The position numbers and the translations under genes were made by a program. Positions 1 to 7,714 of a stretch of 57,180 nucleotides of DNA are shown piece by piece. Positions within the stretch are counted from its first letter, which is position 1; the number at the start of each line of letters is the position of its first letter. The DNA lies in assembly GCA_012960245.1 (NCBI GenBank), contig DUBO01000052.1, positions 577-57,756 on the forward strand. Direction: 5' to 3'. A model generated the notes under the pieces. That model saw only the letters and a program-made list of their open reading frames with translations. It was not told where the DNA came from and searched no databases. Source of the stretch: Candidatus Binatota bacterium (lineage in GTDB: Bacteria > Desulfobacterota > Binatia > UBA1149).

Positions 1-539
1 TCGCCGCAGGAGGCAGTCTCGCAACTGGAGAGGCAGGCGTCGCTGTTATCAGCGTTGCCATCGTCGCAGCTCTCTACATCGATCTGGACCAGGCCGTCCC
101 CACAGCGAGCACTGCGACAGCTAGCCAGGCAACTATCGGCGTCGTCAGAATTTCCGTCGTCACACTGCTCAAAGCCAACGTGGATAAATCCGTCTCCGCA
201 GCTCTGCAGCTTGCAATTAGCCAGGCACTTGTCCGAGTTGGAAAGGTTACCGTCGTCGCAGGCCTCACCCTCATCCAACTGGGCGTTACCGCAAAGCGCG
301 TTGGCCGGCACTACGGCGATCGTAGCGCCCAGGCTTTCAAGCATCCCTGCCCTCTGCGCCGACTCTCCTGCCCGGAGTTGCAGCTCACCGTTGGATGGCA
401 TGAGCGCGGCCACAGCCGCCACCACCGCCACCAGCCCCAGGACGAACCCGGACCAGCGCAGTATACCCATCGGCGATTCCGCCGCGGGCTCGCTACCTGT
501 TGAAAGTTGTGAATCCCCGTCTGAAAACTGGTCGTCCAT
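1..539 (-). CDS. Membrane-anchored Cys-rich repeat protein (DUF4215/myxobacterial type), C-terminus cut by window edge
   Basis: Reading leftward from an ATG at 539-537, the frame stays open to the window edge (179 codons seen). It has a polar N-terminus, one hydrophobic segment at about residues 30-50 (rich in G, L, V, A), then a luminal or outside part with at least three tandem repeats of the form CGDG-x(5-9)-E-x-CDDGN-x(4)-D-x-CLxxC. These are the Cys-rich repeats known as DUF4215 or Myxococcus Cys-rich repeats, usually in secreted or surface proteins of deltaproteobacteria. The topology suggests a single-pass anchored protein (N-in). Function is unknown; adhesion or calcium binding by the Asp-rich CDDGN motif is a guess. 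The repeat family is clear, the total length is not. Confidence 0.8.
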   Translation of the reverse strand, partial: MDDQFSDGDSQLSTGSEPAAESPMGILRWSGFVLGLVAVVAAVAALMPSNGELQLRAGESAQRAGMLESLGATIAVVPANALCGNAQLDEGEACDDGNLSNSDKCLANCKLQSCGDGFIHVGFEQCDDGNSDDADSCLASCRSARCGDGLVQIDVESCDDGNADNSDACLSSCETASCG

Positions 540-731
540 AAGACTTCCCCCGGGTCTGCCTGGGCTCGAGCCCAACTACCCGCTGCTGAATGAGCAATGG
601 GCGTGCCAGAAGCCTGCACCCGCAACAACAGCAGCAGCATTGACCGCGGTGCTTCACTCGACCTGCTAAACGAACATTTGTGAACGCCGGGGGCAGGAGC
701 TCGAAAAAGCAGGAAAGTCAGTGGACGAGAA

Positions 732-807
732 TGGCTGGGGAGGAAGGATTCGAACCTTCAGTTGCCTGAACCAGAATCAGGTGCCTTACCAATTTGGCCA
801 CTCCCCA
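732..807 (-). tRNA. tRNA-Gln (anticodon CTG)
   Basis: The minus strand folds as a full cloverleaf. The 7-bp acceptor stem is TGGGGAG/CTCCCCA, the T arm is GAAGG-TTCGAAT-CCTTC, and the anticodon stem is CCTGA/TCAGG with loop TTCTGGT. That loop gives anticodon CTG, decoding CAG (Gln). The discriminator base is G and the CCA end is encoded in the DNA. It begins 16 bases downstream of the infA stop on the same strand, so it is probably processed from the infA transcript. Confidence 0.95.
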
Positions 808-823
808 ACGGCGGCCACCCCGG

Positions 824-1069
824 CTAGCGCCGCTTGCGAGGCGTGCGGGGGGGCGTTTTCTCTCGCCAGATTATCCGACCCCTGGTCAGATCATAGGGCG
901 ACAGCTCCACCTTAACGGCGTCGCCTGGAAGGATACGGATATAGTACTTACGCATCTTACCCGAAATATGGGCGAGCACGGTGTGGCCGTTCTCCAGCTC
1001 CACCTTGAAAAATGCGTTCGGGAGGTTCTCTTTGACCGTCCCGTCTACCTCTATACCGTCTTTACCCAT
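824..1069 (-). CDS. infA: Translation initiation factor IF-1
   Basis: This 81-residue OB-fold protein binds the 30S A site and works with IF-2 and IF-3 during initiation. The IF-1 core is plain: [20 protein letters not shown], then [15 protein letters not shown] and the [11 protein letters not shown] block. Family length is 71-73; here the C-terminus carries about nine extra basic and Pro residues ([11 protein letters not shown]). ATG start at 1069; no strong Shine-Dalgarno is seen. tRNA-Gln follows 16 bases downstream on the same strand, and a divergent metal transporter lies upstream. Confidence 0.96.
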   Translation of the reverse strand: MGKDGIEVDGTVKENLPNAFFKVELENGHTVLAHISGKMRKYYIRILPGDAVKVELSPYDLTRGRIIWREKTPPRTPRKRR

Positions 1070-1196
1070 ATACGCGTAGCCGCCCCGGGGAACGGCTTAT
1101 CGACATTGAGTACCAACTTTTCGTCAAGGTAACAAGCCTTGCACTATAAGGGGCCACCGGCCGCAGGCCACGTTGGAATCTGCCCCTCGCGCTGAC

Positions 1197-2135
1197 ATGA
1201 TGCCCTTCATGACCTCCGAAAGCCGCTACAGCGACAAGCCCGGGGCGCTTTCCGGGAGGCGTACCGGTACCACCGGGGTGCTCTCGGCAGTGTTGGTGCT
1301 CAACCTGTCGGTCGCGATTGCCAAGCTGCTGACCGGGACGATGACGGCCAGCATCGCCATCCTGGCCGACGGCTACCACTCCCTGTTCGACAGCCTGGCC
1401 ACGGTGGTGGGCATACTGGGCGTAACCGCGGCTTCGCGGCCGCCCGACGCGGACCACCACTACGGGCATCGCCGCTACGAGGTAGTGGCGGCATTGGTAA
1501 TCGCTGGCTTCCTGGTGCTGGCGGCCTGGGAAGTGCTGGGCGCGGCGCTGGACAGGTCACACGGTGGATCTGTCCCAACGGCGAGCCCACTGGCGTTTGC
1601 CGTCATGATATCGACCCTGCTCGTCAACATCGCCGTAACCCGCTGGGAACACTCTGCCGGCGAGCGGCTCAACAGCCGGGTGCTCAAGGCCGACGCGGCC
1701 CACACGCGCTCGGACGTATACGCATCGCTGGCGGTAATAGGATCGCTGGCCGCCGTACGCCTGGGCTACCCGGGCCTCGACATCCTGGTAGCAACTGGCA
1801 TCGGTGCCCTGATAGCGCGCACGGCTTACATCATCATGCGCGACGCGCTGGCCGTACTGTCGGACGCGGCTCCCATACCCAGCGAGGAAATAGCCGCCCT
1901 GTTCGAGAACAACCGGGCCATGGGCCGCGTGCACGCGGTTCGCTCGCGCAGTAACGGCAGCGACATCTACGTTGACCTGCAGCTCTACCTGCCCGACGAC
2001 ATGAGTGTACTCCGATCGCACCACGTCACCGAGGAAATCGAGGACAAGATAAAACAGAGCTACCCCGCGGTGACAGACGTGGTCGTCCACGTCGAACCGG
2101 CCAGCCTCGACCCGACCACGCGCCGACATCGCTGA
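1197..2135 (+). CDS. Cation diffusion facilitator (CDF) family metal efflux transporter
   Basis: Inner-membrane divalent-cation/proton antiporter (Zn, Fe, Co, Mn or Cd). The core of about six hydrophobic segments starts near residue 22 and is followed by a cytoplasmic domain of about 90 residues that ends in the usual VVHVEPA strand. The metal site of TM2 is visible as ADGYHSLFDS and the matching TM5 site as DAAHTRSDVY, both with His/Asp spaced by four. A His-rich YGHRRYE loop follows TM2-3. I start at the ATG-ATG at 1197; a TTG at 1173 would add eight residues. Neither has a clear ribosome site. It is divergent from infA. Metal specificity cannot be read from sequence. Confidence 0.9.
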   Translation: MMPFMTSESRYSDKPGALSGRRTGTTGVLSAVLVLNLSVAIAKLLTGTMTASIAILADGYHSLFDSLATVVGILGVTAASRPPDADHHYGHRRYEVVAALVIAGFLVLAAWEVLGAALDRSHGGSVPTASPLAFAVMISTLLVNIAVTRWEHSAGERLNSRVLKADAAHTRSDVYASLAVIGSLAAVRLGYPGLDILVATGIGALIARTAYIIMRDALAVLSDAAPIPSEEIAALFENNRAMGRVHAVRSRSNGSDIYVDLQLYLPDDMSVLRSHHVTEEIEDKIKQSYPAVTDVVVHVEPASLDPTTRRHR

Positions 2136-2301
2136 GGCGGGTCTACGTCTTCGCCCGGGTCTACGCTCTCCCCCGGATCTACGTTTTCGCGCAGCACTGC
2201 ACGCTTACGTCCGGCTCTTGCATCCCTGAATCTCTAGCCCCCCTGTTTACAGGCCCTTTTTACTGCTTTTCGTTGGGCAAGCATTTTGCTTCAGCCCGGG
2301 C

Positions 2302-2484
2302 ATGGCTTCGACTCACAAGACCGTACGCAAGACGACCCTGCTCGACCTCCTCGTCACGATCGAGGACGAAAGCCACGGTCACTGCACCGAGGGAACCCTG
2401 GTGTCGACGGCTCTCAAGCTTATCAACTCGGGCAAGGTCAAGCTTTCGGGAACCTTTGCCAACGCCAGCCTCCCCCTGAAATAA
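2302..2484 (+). CDS. Small conserved-looking protein of unknown function (60 aa)
   Basis: A short acidic/hydrophobic protein: TLLDLLVTIEDE near the start, then a TLVSTALKLINSGKVKLSGT block. It resembles, from memory, small deltaproteobacterial proteins of the form LLDLV...VVATVxxLVNSGxVRLxGxF whose role is unknown. It would fold as two helices and a short strand pair. It has no signal peptide or Cys. It stands between the metal transporter and the crotonase in the same direction with about 90-170 base gaps. The Shine-Dalgarno is weak. I call it real on codon pattern and family resemblance, with moderate certainty. Confidence 0.55.
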   Translation: MASTHKTVRKTTLLDLLVTIEDESHGHCTEGTLVSTALKLINSGKVKLSGTFANASLPLK

Positions 2485-2577
2485 CTCCCCCTGGGCCAGG
2501 CCCTACCCCGCTTCTACGGCTGGACTTTTCAGCCCTGACTTCCACAAAAACCCTGGCAGCGCTATACCGTTGTCACC

Positions 2578-3354
2578 GTGAACAGCACCGAAGAACTGAA
2601 GAGCTCGATAGACGGTGCCGTTGGCTGGCTCAAAATTGACCGCCCGCGGAGCCGCGGAGCCATGACCCGAGACATGTGGCAGGCGTTTCCCGCTTTGCTG
2701 CAGGACCTGGCCTCGCACGAAGAAGTCCGGGTAATCGTGGTGACGGGCACAGAGGGTAACTTTGTTGCCGGGGCTGACATAACCGAGTTCCGCGCCCTGC
2801 GTTCAGACCCCGAAGAAGCACGGCGCTACGACGAGGGAAGCCGCGACACGCTCGCGGCGCTCGAGAAGCTCTCGGTCCCCACTATCGCCATGCTGGGCGG
2901 GCCCTGCATCGGGGGTGGCTGCCTGTTGGCCTTCGGCTGTGATCTCAGGATAGCCGCGCAGGACGTGCCCATGGGCATCCCGGCCGGCCGCCTCGGCCTG
3001 GCCTACCCGCACCACGCCCTCGAACGGCTGCTGGCCCTGCTCGGAGAGGCTACGACGCTGGATCTGCTGCTCACCGGCCGCTTCGTGCAAGGCGAAGAAG
3101 CGCTGCGCATGGGAATGCTGCACCGCTGTGTAAGCTCGGACCAGCTCGAAGAAACCACCAGGAAAATCGCTGCCCAGGTAGCATCAAATGCTCCCCTCGC
3201 GCTGGCTTACTCAAAACAGGCCTCGCGCAGAGTCGGCCGCATATCTCCCGACGAGGTCAAGGACCTTGTCTCGCGCTGTTTTCAGAGCGAAGACTACGCC
3301 GAAGGCGTGACCGCCTTCCTCGAAAAACGCCGCCCCCAGTTCAAGGGCCGCTGA
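2578..3354 (+). CDS. Crotonase-fold enoyl-CoA hydratase/isomerase family protein lacking both hydratase glutamates
   Basis: 258-residue crotonase. The first oxyanion-hole segment is FVAGADITEF (about residues 61-70) and the second is GGPCIGGGCLLAFGCD (about residues 103-118). In true enoyl-CoA hydratases the two catalytic acids sit in GGGCEL and in PEILLG; here the first site is Leu (GGGCLLA) and the second is Ala (PAGRLG). It is therefore unlikely to be a classical hydratase, and an isomerase, hydrolase, decarboxylase or inactive paralogue is more likely. The N-terminal substrate loop also departs from the usual RPExxNAL (here RPRSRGAM). GTG start at 2578. No operon partner is close. Confidence 0.87.
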   Translation: MNSTEELKSSIDGAVGWLKIDRPRSRGAMTRDMWQAFPALLQDLASHEEVRVIVVTGTEGNFVAGADITEFRALRSDPEEARRYDEGSRDTLAALEKLSVPTIAMLGGPCIGGGCLLAFGCDLRIAAQDVPMGIPAGRLGLAYPHHALERLLALLGEATTLDLLLTGRFVQGEEALRMGMLHRCVSSDQLEETTRKIAAQVASNAPLALAYSKQASRRVGRISPDEVKDLVSRCFQSEDYAEGVTAFLEKRRPQFKGR

Positions 3355-3522
3355 GGCGGACAATCCTGTACCGCGCGGTTCATTGCCGTGCCCTTTGCCA
3401 TGGCGTGTGCGAGGGTAATTCTCTTGCAATTTCCATAACTTAACTATTTTCAACTGCCTGCCACGACGCTGGCACGAGCCATGCTTTTATCCACCCACAG
3501 TCTTTCGGGAGGAAAAACGAGC

Positions 3523-3702
3523 ATGGCAAAGCGTAACGAAAAAAGTGGTTCAAAGAGGTCTTCTTCGCAGGTGGTTTTCACCGGCAAGCGAGTAAAAGGT
3601 TCCTGGATAATGGAGACCCTGCTGCCCTTCGCCAGGGAGCGCTCGCACAACGACGCTTCGGTGGCCGGCGCCAGCAACGAGCGCGTCCGCACACTTCACT
3701 AG
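3523..3702 (+). CDS. Small basic hypothetical protein (59 aa)
   Basis: The start ATG at 3523 is set by a good Shine-Dalgarno (GGGAGGA at about 3508-3514). The product is Lys/Ser/Arg-rich at the N-terminus (MAKRNEKSGSKRSSS), then VVFTGKRVKGSWIMETLLPFARER. No domain recognised, no signal peptide and no Cys. The 168-base region upstream (3355-3522) holds an AT-richer patch around 3420-3450 that could carry its promoter, but I see no convincing -35/-10 pair. A frame on the other strand is also open but has no ribosome site. Function unknown. Confidence 0.5.
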   Translation: MAKRNEKSGSKRSSSQVVFTGKRVKGSWIMETLLPFARERSHNDASVAGASNERVRTLH

Positions 3703-3705
3703 ACC

Positions 3706-3724
3706 GCCGGCCCCGCAGGCCGGC
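3706..3724. terminator. GC-rich hairpin between convergent genes
   Basis: Perfect 7-bp inverted repeat GCCGGCC-(ccgca)-GGCCGGC just after the stop of the 59-aa gene and ahead of the end of the leftward transglycosylase. It has no T-run, so it is a plausible but not textbook terminator for either direction. Confidence 0.4.
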
Positions 3725-3737
3725 CCGCTACGCGGTA

Positions 3738-3766
3738 GCTGGCTACTTGAAAGGCTGGCTACTTGA
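3738..3766. repeat. Tandem 13-bp repeat across the transglycosylase stop codon
   Basis: GCTGGCTACTTGA occurs at 3738-3750 and again at 3754-3766, a 16-bp period. The second copy contains the transglycosylase stop codon (3759-3761 on the minus strand), so the duplication repeats the end of that gene. A 12-base match (GCTGGCTACTTG) recurs inside the same gene at 4286-4297. Confidence 0.7.
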
Positions 3767-4466
3767 GAGCCAGTCCGGGTGATGCGGGATTAACGCCGAC
3801 GGTAGCCGTGAAAAAATCTATGTATCCCAGCACTCGCCTGATCAGGGTAAGTGTTTCGGGATAAGGGGGCGGCTGGTTTCCATAACGCCGCACCGCCCCG
3901 GGCCCGGCATTCCAAGCCGCGGCCATCAACTCAACCTGTCCATCAAAACGCTGGTTGTAAGTGGCGTTGAGGTAGCAGGCCAACAACACGTTCAAACCGG
4001 GATGGTAAAGATCGTCGGCCACGAAATCCTTGAACACGTCCTCGTCTACATACAGGTAGTCGTAGTTTTCGCGGGCGAGATGAGCCACGGCCCACCTGGC
4101 CGTGGACGGCATGATCTGCGTCAGTCCCCTTGCACCCTTACGCGAGCGGGCGCGTATGTTGGCGCCCGATTCGGTGAGTATCAAAGCGCGAATGTAGTCG
4201 CCGTTCACGCGCGCGTCGTCGGGGCCGTAAGACAAGGAGCTGAAGTAGCGAATCAGGGGCTCGAGCCGATCCAGCCTGTTGAGCTGCTGGCTACTTGGCC
4301 GTCGCTTCGCCTCCACTGAAACACCCGGGCGTGGTCCCTCCGGGAGCGAAGCCGCACCGGAAAACGAGGGAATGACGAGCAGCGCGCAGGCCAGCGCAGC
4401 CACCGGCAGCGCCGCGCTCTGCGCACCCAACACCTTATACTTGTTCAAACTTCTCACTCGGTACAC
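3759..4466 (-). CDS. Lytic transglycosylase, SLT (goose-lysozyme-like) domain
   Basis: Periplasmic muramidase-type lyase acting on peptidoglycan. A basic N-terminus and hydrophobic stretch (PVAALACALLVIPSFSGAA) form a signal peptide. The SLT domain begins at ALILTESGANIRARS, with the catalytic Glu in TESG, then GARGLTQIMPSTARW. The later AAWNAGPGAVRRYG block is the typical NAGPGAV motif. The start is uncertain: GTG at 4466 gives a compact signal peptide, and the frame is open to an upstream in-frame start at 4562. A GCGCGC-AAAA-GCGCGC palindrome at 4474-4489 lies just upstream of the chosen start. The zinc-ribbon gene 4577-4924 is upstream on the same strand. Confidence 0.88.
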   Translation of the reverse strand: MYRVRSLNKYKVLGAQSAALPVAALACALLVIPSFSGAASLPEGPRPGVSVEAKRRPSSQQLNRLDRLEPLIRYFSSLSYGPDDARVNGDYIRALILTESGANIRARSRKGARGLTQIMPSTARWAVAHLARENYDYLYVDEDVFKDFVADDLYHPGLNVLLACYLNATYNQRFDGQVELMAAAWNAGPGAVRRYGNQPPPYPETLTLIRRVLGYIDFFTATVGVNPASPGLALK

Positions 4467-4576
4467 CAACCGAGCGCGCAAAAGCGCGCAAGGCACTACC
4501 CGGTGCACGAAAAAGAACCAGTGGCTGTCAGTGACTGTTGCCCGAAGAACAGCAAGCGGCAAACGCCGCTTGCTTG

Positions 4577-4924
4577 CTACTTGTCGGGCTCAAAACCAAA
4601 AACGCGGACGCGGGTCCTGCCACCGTGTTCGACTTCGTCGACCAGGTTGCGACCCCTGCACTTCGGGCACGGAAAAAACCTCTTCCCCTCAACCTCATCC
4701 GCCAGAAGGATCATGTTCCCCATGAGAAATCCTTCATCCGTTTCCTCGAAGGCCAGAAGGCCATCACAGGATTCCGACTTACAACGCAAGGGATTTACCT
4801 TGATCTTGCGCCCCGGCCTGGCCGGTACGCCCGCTGCAGGTGCGGAATCCACCCGGCTAATTACCGCAGCGGCAGCGGGCACACAAACCCCCGGGTCGCT
4901 GGATGTTGAACAACCCGAAAACAT
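4577..4924 (-). CDS. Zinc-ribbon-like small protein of unknown function
   Basis: About 115 residues from ATG 4924. The C-terminal 70 residues are the interesting part: a CKSESC pair about 40 residues before a CPKCRGRN pair, consistent with a four-Cys zinc ribbon holding a hydrophobic/acidic segment (GFLMGNMILLADEVEGKRFF). The tail ends in RVRVFGFEPDK. The N-terminal 45 residues are low in complexity (Ala/Pro/Val) and could be a linker, or the real start may be further in. It is divergent from tldD with only about 15 bases between the starts, so a shared promoter region is likely. It is also upstream of the transglycosylase on the same strand. I do not recognise a named family. Confidence 0.55.
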   Translation of the reverse strand: MFSGCSTSSDPGVCVPAAAAVISRVDSAPAAGVPARPGRKIKVNPLRCKSESCDGLLAFEETDEGFLMGNMILLADEVEGKRFFPCPKCRGRNLVDEVEHGGRTRVRVFGFEPDK

Positions 4925-4939
4925 GCCTAGAATAGGCGG

Positions 4940-6343
4940 ATGTCCGCCGCTGGAGTAATCGAGACCCTCAAGCAGGCCGCCGCCTCGGCAGGGGGCTTCG
5001 TTGAGCTCAGATACCACGCCAAGACCTCCCGCGGGGTGGTCGTAGAAAAAGGCAAAGTCGAAAGCAGCAGCTCGCGCTCGGTTGCCGGGCTGGGCGTGCG
5101 CGTGCTTGAGAACGGCGCCTGGGGATTCGCCTCCACCGGAAGTTCAGAACCCGCCGACGTCAAGCGAGCCATCGAGTCGGCGCGGGCCGCCGCGAGCTCG
5201 GGCGCCTCGCTGCGAAGCGAGGCGGTAGCCGACCTGCCCGAGGTCAAACTCGCCACCGGTGACTTCAGCCAACCGGGAGTCGACGAGATCGAGCAACGCT
5301 CGCTCGAGGAAAAAGTCGGCATGGCCCGCAAGCTCGAAGAAACCGTGCGCGGTTCTTCATCGTCGGTCTCGTCTGCTACCTGCGGCTACTCAGAAATCTT
5401 TGAAGAAAAAGCCATCGTCACCACCGACGGAGCCGCTGCGAGTTTTCGCCTGGTGCGACCCGAGCTGCGCCTGCAGGCGGTGGCCGAAAGAAACGGAGAG
5501 ATGTCGACCGGCTTCGAAGCGATTGGCACTACCGGTGGCTGGGAGTGCCTGTTTCGCCACGGCGACGGCGAGTACTTTGCCGGCAAGGCGGCGCGCACCG
5601 CTGTTGACCTGCTGTCGGCCGGGCACCCGCAGGGCGGCCGTGCCTCGGTCATCCTGGCGCCCTCGATAGTGGGGCTGCTGCTGCACGAGGCCATCGGCCA
5701 CACGGTCGAAGCCGACTTCGTACAAGCAGGATCGGTGGCGGCCGGGAAGCTGGGCCAGCGCGTGGCCAGCGACCTGGTCACGCTGTGCGACAGTGGCGCT
5801 TCGGAACTCGAAGACGGCGCCGGCGGCACCATACCCGTGGACGACGAGGGCGTGCTCGCCGGTCGCACGGTCATCATCCGCGACGGCATACTCGAGTCCT
5901 ACCTCCACAACCGCGAGAGCGCGGCTCGCTACGGTGTCGCGCCCACGGGCAACGCCAGGGCCTGGGAATACGCCGACGAGCCGCTCATAAGAATGCGCAA
6001 CACCTACCTCGAGCCGGGGCAGACCAGCCTCGAAGAGATGATCGCGAGCACGAGGCACGGCTACCTCCTCGACGGCCCTCGCAACGGCCAGGCCGACGCC
6101 ACCGGCGAGTTCATGTTCGGCGTGCAGGAAGCGCGCGAGATCAAGGACGGCAAACTCGGGGCGCTGGTCAAGGGAGTCACGGTGACCGGTATCGCCTTCG
6201 ACGTGCTGTCAACGGTGGACAGCGTGTCGGACAGTTTTCGCTGGGACCTCGGGTCGGGCTACTGCGGCAAGGGGCAACCGGCCAAAGTTGACGCAGGCGG
6301 ACCCTACATCAGATGCAAGGCACTGCTCGGGGGCGAGCAGTGA
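4940..6343 (+). CDS. tldD: TldD family metallopeptidase subunit
   Basis: 467 residues. It is the catalytic half of the TldD/TldE cytosolic metalloprotease, known from other bacteria for trimming microcin B17 leader peptide and CcdA antitoxin. The HEAIGH zinc motif is at residues 249-254, followed by EADFVQAG. The N-terminal half carries the usual VVEKGKVESSSSRSVAGLGVRV strands, and the C-terminus has GYCGKGQP, the conserved Cys region. The downstream tldE overlaps its stop by 4 bases (GTGA), so the two are translated together. No obvious peptide substrate gene (short precursor with leader) lies next to it. GTG/ATG choice is not an issue: ATG at 4940 follows the divergent zinc-ribbon gene. Confidence 0.95.
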   Translation: MSAAGVIETLKQAAASAGGFVELRYHAKTSRGVVVEKGKVESSSSRSVAGLGVRVLENGAWGFASTGSSEPADVKRAIESARAAASSGASLRSEAVADLPEVKLATGDFSQPGVDEIEQRSLEEKVGMARKLEETVRGSSSSVSSATCGYSEIFEEKAIVTTDGAAASFRLVRPELRLQAVAERNGEMSTGFEAIGTTGGWECLFRHGDGEYFAGKAARTAVDLLSAGHPQGGRASVILAPSIVGLLLHEAIGHTVEADFVQAGSVAAGKLGQRVASDLVTLCDSGASELEDGAGGTIPVDDEGVLAGRTVIIRDGILESYLHNRESAARYGVAPTGNARAWEYADEPLIRMRNTYLEPGQTSLEEMIASTRHGYLLDGPRNGQADATGEFMFGVQEAREIKDGKLGALVKGVTVTGIAFDVLSTVDSVSDSFRWDLGSGYCGKGQPAKVDAGGPYIRCKALLGGEQ

Positions 6344-7713
6344 GCTCGACAGGGGGGAGTGTTTCGCCCCGGGATCCGCTGGAGATCTGCAAACAACTGG
6401 TCGACATGGCCATTGACGCCGGCGCCGAACAGGCCGAAGCCATGGTCGAAAGCGGCCGCGGGGTAGAAACCAACATCGAGTCGGGCGAAGTGCACACCGT
6501 TCAGTCCCGCGAGGAAACCGTGTTCGGGCTCAGGGTAATAAGCCAGGGCTCGAAGGCCTTCGTCACCGCCAACGACGTATCGGAGAGGAGCCTGGCCGAC
6601 AGCATAAAAGAGGCGCTCGCCCAGGCTTCGGTCATCCCGGCCGACGAGGCCAACGCCTTCGCGCCCACGGGTGACAGCACTACCGTCGAGGGCCTTTACG
6701 ACCCGGCGATCGAAGAAATGACAGTGGCCGACTCCAGCCGCCTCGCCGCTGCTCTGGCCGAGGCCGTCAAGTCGCGCGACCCGCGCGTCACCATCGACTC
6801 GGGGTCGGTGAGCTTTTCGATCGAGCGCAGCGCGCTCGTCAACTCGCTGGGAATCGAGAAAGCAAAATCAGCTACGATGGCCGGCGGATCCCTGTTCGGC
6901 ATGGCCGTGGACGGAGAAGACATTGCCAGCTTTGACTACGACAGCGAGTCGAGCTGCAAGCTGGACGGCTTCGAAGCGGCGTTGCTCAAGACGGCAGATC
7001 GTTTCACCGACAAGTGCCTGGCGGGGCTGGGTGCCGGCGAGGGCCTTAGTTACCGCGGCCCCGTTGTGCTGTCTCCCGAAGCCGTTGCCGAGTTCCTTCT
7101 GTCAAACCTGATGGGGGCGTTGTGCGCCGACACCGTCCGCAAGGGCCGGAGCCCCCTGGCCGACAAGCTCGAGCAGGTCATCGCCTGCGAGGCTTTCAGC
7201 CTGGTCGACGACGCGACCCTCGACTCGATGGTGACCTCGAGTCCCTTTGATCGCGAAGGCGTGGCGACGGCAAAAACCACCATCATCGAGGACGGGCGGC
7301 TGCGCACCTTTCTGTTTAACCAGCACGAAGCGACGCTCACCGGTGGCGACGCCCGCTCGACCGGCCACGCCGCGGGGTCGGCCTCATCCCCTCCGGGTAT
7401 TGGCCCGAGCTACCTCGAGCTGGCCGCCGGTGAAGAAAGCAATCTACTGGCGAGCGACGGCGGCCCCGTCGTACTCGTCAACCGTTTTTCGGGCAGCACC
7501 AACGCGGTGACTGGAGACTTTTCGGGCGTGGTCAAGAACGGCTTCCTGGTCGAAAACGGACAGCGCCGGCCGATACGCGAAACCATGATAGCCGGAAACC
7601 TGTTCGAAGCCCTGCGCGACATAAGCGCTCTCTCGTCCGAGCGCAGATTGGTCGGCAGCTCTGCGCTCGTGCCCTCGGCGAGAATCGAAAACGTATCGGT
7701 GACCGCGGGCTGA
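6340..7713 (+). CDS. tldE: TldE/PmbA family subunit
   Basis: About 457 residues, the non-zinc partner of TldD. It shows the family N-terminus (DMAIDAGAEQAEAMVESGRG, SGEVHTVQSREE, VFGLRVISQG) and the C-terminal NRFSGSTNAVTGDFSGVV block, which is typical of PmbA. It lacks the HExxxH zinc motif, as expected. I start at GTG 6340, which overlaps the tldD stop as GTGA; an in-frame ATG at 6313 would extend 9 residues into tldD. The convergent sulfatase gene ends one base beyond the stop codon of this gene (7713 versus 7715), so there is no room for a separate terminator. Confidence 0.93.
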   Translation: MSSTGGSVSPRDPLEICKQLVDMAIDAGAEQAEAMVESGRGVETNIESGEVHTVQSREETVFGLRVISQGSKAFVTANDVSERSLADSIKEALAQASVIPADEANAFAPTGDSTTVEGLYDPAIEEMTVADSSRLAAALAEAVKSRDPRVTIDSGSVSFSIERSALVNSLGIEKAKSATMAGGSLFGMAVDGEDIASFDYDSESSCKLDGFEAALLKTADRFTDKCLAGLGAGEGLSYRGPVVLSPEAVAEFLLSNLMGALCADTVRKGRSPLADKLEQVIACEAFSLVDDATLDSMVTSSPFDREGVATAKTTIIEDGRLRTFLFNQHEATLTGGDARSTGHAAGSASSPPGIGPSYLELAAGEESNLLASDGGPVVLVNRFSGSTNAVTGDFSGVVKNGFLVENGQRRPIRETMIAGNLFEALRDISALSSERRLVGSSALVPSARIENVSVTAG

Positions 7714-7714
7714 C

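Noticed and set aside
3450-3692. Leftward open frame opposite the 59-aa gene
   Set aside because: It has no ribosome site and its sequence looks like a shadow; the rightward frame has GGGAGGA in place.
3523-3702. 59-aa protein as a RiPP precursor for TldD/TldE
   Set aside because: No leader/core pattern, no modifying enzyme nearby and 1.2 kb away with a different gene between.
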